Source of the DNA: Lachnocurva sp029100405
GTDB taxonomy: Bacteria > Bacillota > Clostridia > Lachnospirales > Lachnospiraceae
DNA: 64,000 bases
Direction of reading: 5' to 3'
Assembly: GCA_046263755.1 (NCBI GenBank)
Contig: JBJYZC010000007.1
Span: 1 to 64,000 of the forward strand
The first letter of the stretch is position 1. Every line of letters starts with the position of its first letter. Made by a program: the position numbers and the translations under genes. The notes below the pieces were generated by a model, which saw only the letters and a list, made by a program, of their open reading frames with translations, was not told the DNA's origin and did no database searches. Of the stretch, positions 61,301-64,000 are shown in pieces.

Positions 61301-62252
61301 TCTGGTCCCGGATCTTCTCCGGGGCATCCATGACGGTCGTCTCCGTAAGTTCCACACAGATCCATTCGGGATGAAGGCCCTTCTTTTTTACCATGCTGCT
61401 GACCAGTTGGAAGGGATCCATCACATCAAAATCTCTTCTGGAAAAGTTCACGGAAACAGGAACGATGGCAAGTCCCCGGTCATAGCGTTCCTTTAACATG
61501 GAAGTCACCTGATCCACCACGTAACTGTCCAGTTTATAGGACAGATGCCTCTCCTCAAGAAGAGGAACAAAATCCGCCGGCGAGATCAGACCATATTTGG
61601 GATCATCCCAACGAGTCAAGGCCTCCAATGAGCAGACCATCCCATTCAAAGTCCGGATCACCGGCTGATAATAGATCTTAATATAGGAGTGTGAAATAGC
61701 TTCATCAATAGCAGATTGGATATAATGTCTTTTCTCCAGACTCTCCCTTAGCTCATTGGTGAAGTAGCACAGATAATGCATACTGTCATTTCGCAGCTGG
61801 TCGCAGGCTATCTTCGCCATGTCCAGATCCTCGGCTTGCAGATCTGTTTTCGCTACAACAAGAATCCCGGTCAGAAGGTTCAGGCTGAAGCTGTCCCTGA
61901 GATGAAATACCCTGTCATGGGCCAGACTGACCTTTTTCTCCAATCCTTCTATATCCTCTGAAAGGCAGGCAAAATGATCCGCCGACAGGCGAGCCGTCCC
62001 TTCCTTCCCGAAAATATCCGATAAGACCTCTGCGACATCTTTGAGACAGCGGTCGCCTTCTTTCATCCCAAAGGCTTCGTTATACATTTTGAAGCCGGAA
62101 ATATTAAAATACAGAAGTACGGCCCTGCCCCGGTCCTCTTCTTCTTTTGCGCGATATGCCCATTCTTTCAAAAGACAAAGCATATACGACCTGTTATAGG
62201 AACAGGTGATATAATCTTTGTATTCGATCTCCTTATCCCTGATATGACCCAT
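58392..62252 (-). CDS. EAL phosphodiesterase with three degenerate GGDEF domains and PAS regions
   Basis: 1286 residues. Order: degenerate GGDEF (about 35-165; GGDEF replaced by SADHF at 90-94), EAL domain (about 180-425), PAS-like regions (about 450-840), second degenerate GGDEF (about 860-1010, no recognisable GGDEF), a segment with a CWKHW...CRDC cluster, and a third GGDEF-like domain ending DGGEF (1196-1200). The EAL domain keeps its motif (SLEALTRW), the Asn, ELTET, DDFG, KLDR, EGVE and QGYYYSRP residues, so c-di-GMP hydrolysis is likely. Start at ATG 62252 because AGGAGAGGGT precedes it; a TTG 25 codons upstream extends the frame. Confidence 0.9.
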   Translation of the reverse strand: MGHIRDKEIEYKDYITCSYNRSYMLCLLKEWAYRAKEEEDRGRAVLLYFNISGFKMYNEAFGMKEGDRCLKDVAEVLSDIFGKEGTARLSADHFACLSEDIEGLEKKVSLAHDRVFHLRDSFSLNLLTGILVVAKTDLQAEDLDMAKIACDQLRNDSMHYLCYFTNELRESLEKRHYIQSAIDEAISHSYIKIYYQPVIRTLNGMVCSLEALTRWDDPKYGLISPADFVPLLEERHLSYKLDSYVVDQVTSMLKERYDRGLAIVPVSVNFSRRDFDVMDPFQLVSSMVKKKGLHPEWICVELTETTVMDAPEKIRDQMSRFHNAGYEVWMDDFGSAFSSLNSLKDFDFDEIKLDRGFLLNGSKKSLAIVRSVIQMAKELGVHTLAEGVETEEQLDALREMGCEKIQGYYYSRPLPLDQLLIKLENRNLVFENQAEKDFFDEVGQIDLNVKEPRAMISFHDDQIRLYYQNQAFREILMENGLTGKKSIEDALNRNQSFTSEKILKLIRSAILSNAIETAYLFYMGHYLRIRMKKLADSVTGSMLLVECTDATREEKGDIVRFDPVLRSLIQSYEDIYLVNATKQEIQVIQSSVDGENPGDTYIGKRVLELIWNRIYFKDQDRFRENSGYSCISQEMIRLKRDSFNALYRMIQKDGSIQWMEFTWVRIPGINQETCLFCIKPAAVSAAENPEDLVRLLWQDDWGSLAREEKKLGNRMEMEHLLFTALMEQSRIHFFWKDRERRFLGASRSFLNFYGFDSEKEIIGKTDEDQGWHIDGSLYKEDELKVITQGSTVYSVPGQNVLNGIIRNIQATKFPVYKDGKIVGLMGYFVDADKLLPKARAAEANLMKDPVTGFLSIQGFLSALSAYEDNYQKNREDYSLGILFFPSYDRIYDSFGMLSAENLILKIADILQISFQENCTVARVQKGTFAILRKTAPSRANFDERMKQCMRQIDRIHEIDGHAILTKVGYGSASRKETYSQYRLLAVTVGRVEIDETSSWKLTSAELEFRMAEYEKIFDKVHIVNVPSRSIVEPFRSDPENMEDGFCWKHWGMNERCRDCLAARAMARGGKEIAIQHRADGTYLMLAHPLLFQGKEYCLEAEVRVENEALTSKRHIALPTFQQDKEYIDPVTGLRNRRYFEEQLAGCRAGALAAIEILNYRKLQDLIGKEKAEGLLRELGQILQDSFRKEDLLFHYDGGEFIAILDQISEETLKGRLHLIRNAAESILAMHGAVACQIRVAIGAVYGEGDIEDLIFRAEKNLYLARREKKGILLTESDKESFDSGEI

Positions 62253-62350
62253 ACCCTCTCCTGTCTGACAAATGTTTCCTTCGATTCGGAAGGAATGAAC
62301 AGATCCGCTCCCGAGATCTTCGAACAAGGCAACCTCTGTCAGTTCTAAGC

Positions 62351-63577
62351 TTAAATGAAAGTTCGGATTTCCTGAATCAGGACCTCCGGCTCAAGCGGTT
62401 TATAAAGATAGGCATTGATACCGCTTTCCCGAAGCTCCGTTGACAGGCTCCTTCGAAGGGTATCCGCCGTGATTGCGATGACCGGAACGGTCTTTGCCTT
62501 TTCGGATGGAAGAGAACGGATCTGCCGCGTCGCTTCCAGACCGTTCATATTCAGCATCACGACATCCATGAGGATGAGATCGATCCGGTCTTCATTTTCC
62601 TGATATATTTTTAAGGTTTCCTGACCATCGCCGGCCAGAATCACACACATTCCGTAGCTTGTAAGAATGCGGGAGATCACTTCCTGATTGATCCGGTTGT
62701 CCTCTGCGAGCAGGATCCATTTGCCGGCCAGATCCGACATATTCCCCCAGCTTGCAAGGTTCTTCTCCCTTCTGCCCTCTTCCATTTCACAGGGGAAAGA
62801 GAGGGATATGCCGCCTGCTGTCATTCGATATGCCACATTGGGACTGCCCATAGCCTCAGCATAGAAGAAGAGACGAAGGAGACTGACCGAACGGTCATCC
62901 AGACCGACCGGCATGATGCCGATCCCTCGCTGGCGGATCATCCGATAGAGGGTCTTCATTTCCACAAAATGATCCTGGGTGAGAGCAGAATCCGTAAGTT
63001 CGGCTGAAAATTCAAATTGAATTTTTCCGTCTTCCCTGCCTAGCCTTTTTCCCTGCATGGTCACGGTGCTGTTGGGATTGGAATATCTTACAGCTACCTG
63101 GAGAAGAGAATTCATGAGAGAAAAAGCCTGCTTCCGATCGATCCGTACCGGAGTCCCCGATAGTTCCGCCAGGTAATTCCGCAAAATAACGTGCCGGTCC
63201 TGACATTCCTGCCGCATCTCGGCAAGAAGGCCCTCGATCAGATGATCTAATTCCACGTTTTCGGTCTCCCGGACGGACTTTTCCACATTCCGGAGATAGA
63301 GATCCATAATACCGGCCGTAGAATCCTTTAATTCTCTGCCCAAAAGTGAGATCCTGGCAAAGATCTGATCAACCTTCCCGGAAGCGGCGGACCGAAAGTT
63401 TTCTTCCCGCCCGTCTCTTACCAGGCCCTGCAGAGAATTCAGGGTGGTGCGGATCCGGTTGTCCAGATATTCCAGGAGGAAATCACGGTCGTCTTTGGAC
63501 TGTGATTCTGCCGGCTTGCCTGTCGAATGATCCTTTGGCTTTTCTTCCGATTTTTCTAGAATCTTTTCCGAATCCAT
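62351..63577 (-). CDS. Pseudo-histidine kinase with C-terminal receiver domain
   Basis: 408 residues. Residues 33-52 (LLEYLDNRIRTTLNSLQGL) align with the HisKA H-box, but Asn40 stands where the phosphoacceptor His should be. The following HATPase-like region lacks a clear N-box and G1 motif. The receiver (about 286-408) is normal: AEDN, Asp338 (LMDVVM), ITAD and YKP, although DxxMP is DVVML. It is thus probably a catalytically dead kinase that passes on or senses state through its receiver. AAGGAGGAAGAGTGAA precedes ATG. It is the first gene of the four-gene signalling cluster. Confidence 0.85.
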   Translation of the reverse strand: MDSEKILEKSEEKPKDHSTGKPAESQSKDDRDFLLEYLDNRIRTTLNSLQGLVRDGREENFRSAASGKVDQIFARISLLGRELKDSTAGIMDLYLRNVEKSVRETENVELDHLIEGLLAEMRQECQDRHVILRNYLAELSGTPVRIDRKQAFSLMNSLLQVAVRYSNPNSTVTMQGKRLGREDGKIQFEFSAELTDSALTQDHFVEMKTLYRMIRQRGIGIMPVGLDDRSVSLLRLFFYAEAMGSPNVAYRMTAGGISLSFPCEMEEGRREKNLASWGNMSDLAGKWILLAEDNRINQEVISRILTSYGMCVILAGDGQETLKIYQENEDRIDLILMDVVMLNMNGLEATRQIRSLPSEKAKTVPVIAITADTLRRSLSTELRESGINAYLYKPLEPEVLIQEIRTFI

Positions 63578-63705
63578 TTCACTCTTCCTCCTTGGAGCAG
63601 TCTCTTTCCTTTAAGCGATCACCCATTTTTATTTTTTAGCTCTCAAAGTCTGCATGTTTTCATATCTATTGGCGAGCTTTTGACCCTGTCATCATACTTT
63701 CCAGT

Positions 63706-64000
63706 CTAAATTCTCCTGATATCATTTTCAAGTCCGAAAACTTCCTCAGGATCCAGTCTCCTGGCCTCTCCTTCCGAGAGTTTCGGGTCTAAAACCAGGC
63801 TTCCCATCTGTAGTCTTTTCAAGGTCAGGACCTCCATGCTGACCGCTTCAAACATGCGCTTGATCTGATGAAATTTTCCTTCGTGAATGGTGATCCGGAC
63901 CAGGCTCTGATCCCCCTCTACTGACAAGACCGATAATCCGGCCGGCGCCGCGGTAAAATCCCCGTCAAGGACCAGACCCTCCCGGAAAGCTTCCACTTCC
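63706..64000 (-). CDS. RsuA-type pseudouridine synthase, partial
   Basis: Only the C-terminal part is in the window; the 5' end lies beyond position 64000. The ITIHEGKFHQIKRMFEAV segment and the RLQMGSLVLDP...GEAR pattern are typical of RsuA/RluB/RluE rRNA pseudouridine synthases. The likely substrate is 16S or 23S rRNA, not resolvable from this fragment. The gene ends 128 bases before the signalling cluster. Confidence 0.85.
   Translation of the reverse strand, partial: EVEAFREGLVLDGDFTAAPAGLSVLSVEGDQSLVRITIHEGKFHQIKRMFEAVSMEVLTLKRLQMGSLVLDPKLSEGEARRLDPEEVFGLENDIRRI

Overview
The window looks like a chromosomal segment of an anaerobic Bacillota, most likely a Lachnospiraceae-type Clostridia. 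The evidence is strong AGGAGG-type ribosome binding sites, a Trp T-box, the gene order xseA-xseB-ispA-dxs-tlyA-nadK-argR-recN, an Asp23/Gls24-nusB pair, RNase Y, a DinR/LexA-type box at recA, a DUF5688 protein and a GH36/GPH galactoside locus. Almost all genes lie on the minus strand. Exceptions are trpEG, the DUF5688 gene and a CLC transporter. This assignment is an inference from gene content; no rRNA is present.

Layout. 0-3.2 kb: a dispersed repeat element, a Trp T-box and trpE-trpG. 3.2-3.6 kb: remnant of an IS256-type transposase where the rest of a trp operon would be expected. 3.6-15.1 kb: an AT-rich type I-C CRISPR-Cas island with a 49-repeat array (plus one decayed terminal repeat), its leader, and cas1, cas4, cas7, cas8c with an internal cas11c start, cas5c, cas3 and cas2, with cas2 unusually placed first. 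15.2-18.4 kb: DUF5688, an SseB-macro domain fusion and a Crp/Fnr-type regulator. 18.4-31 kb: housekeeping genes (recN, argR, nadK, tlyA, dxs, ispA, xseB, xseA, nusB, Asp23 protein), a PIN-like protein, a NUDIX hydrolase and RNase Y. 31-39 kb: recX-recA, prfC, rpsU, a polysaccharide deacetylase and alaS. 39-50.7 kb: a metallo-beta-lactamase-fold protein with a lost metal motif, a CLC (probably fluoride) antiporter, a LysR regulator, alpha-galactosidase, a frameshifted GPH sugar transporter, a glycosyltransferase-like protein, TetR, a second copy of the dispersed element and pgeF. 50.9-52.4 kb: galT. 52.8-63.6 kb: a four-gene signalling cluster. 63.7 kb to the end: part of an RsuA-type pseudouridine synthase.

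How it works together. T-box and trpEG link anthranilate synthesis to Trp-tRNA charging. The Cas genes form a complete interference and adaptation set reading toward their own leader and array. Alpha-galactosidase, GPH transporter and GalT fit galactoside uptake and Leloir metabolism, although the transporter is broken by one base. The final cluster combines an intact hybrid histidine kinase fused to CheB and CheR, an Hpt domain fused to a GGDEF domain, an EAL protein with three decayed GGDEF domains and a pseudo-histidine-kinase with an intact receiver. It reads as a phosphorelay that converges on cyclic-di-GMP and is the most system-like novelty here.

Two non-coding features stand out. One is a ~310-bp element with three direct repeats at exactly 71-bp period plus an inverted arm, present at 0.3-0.64 kb and again at 49.5-49.8 kb. 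The other is a genome habit of carrying short tandem repeats of unrelated sequence (unit 9 to 63 bp) in intergenic spacers and at gene 3' ends, including three GTATAC palindromes spaced exactly 63 bp upstream of galT.
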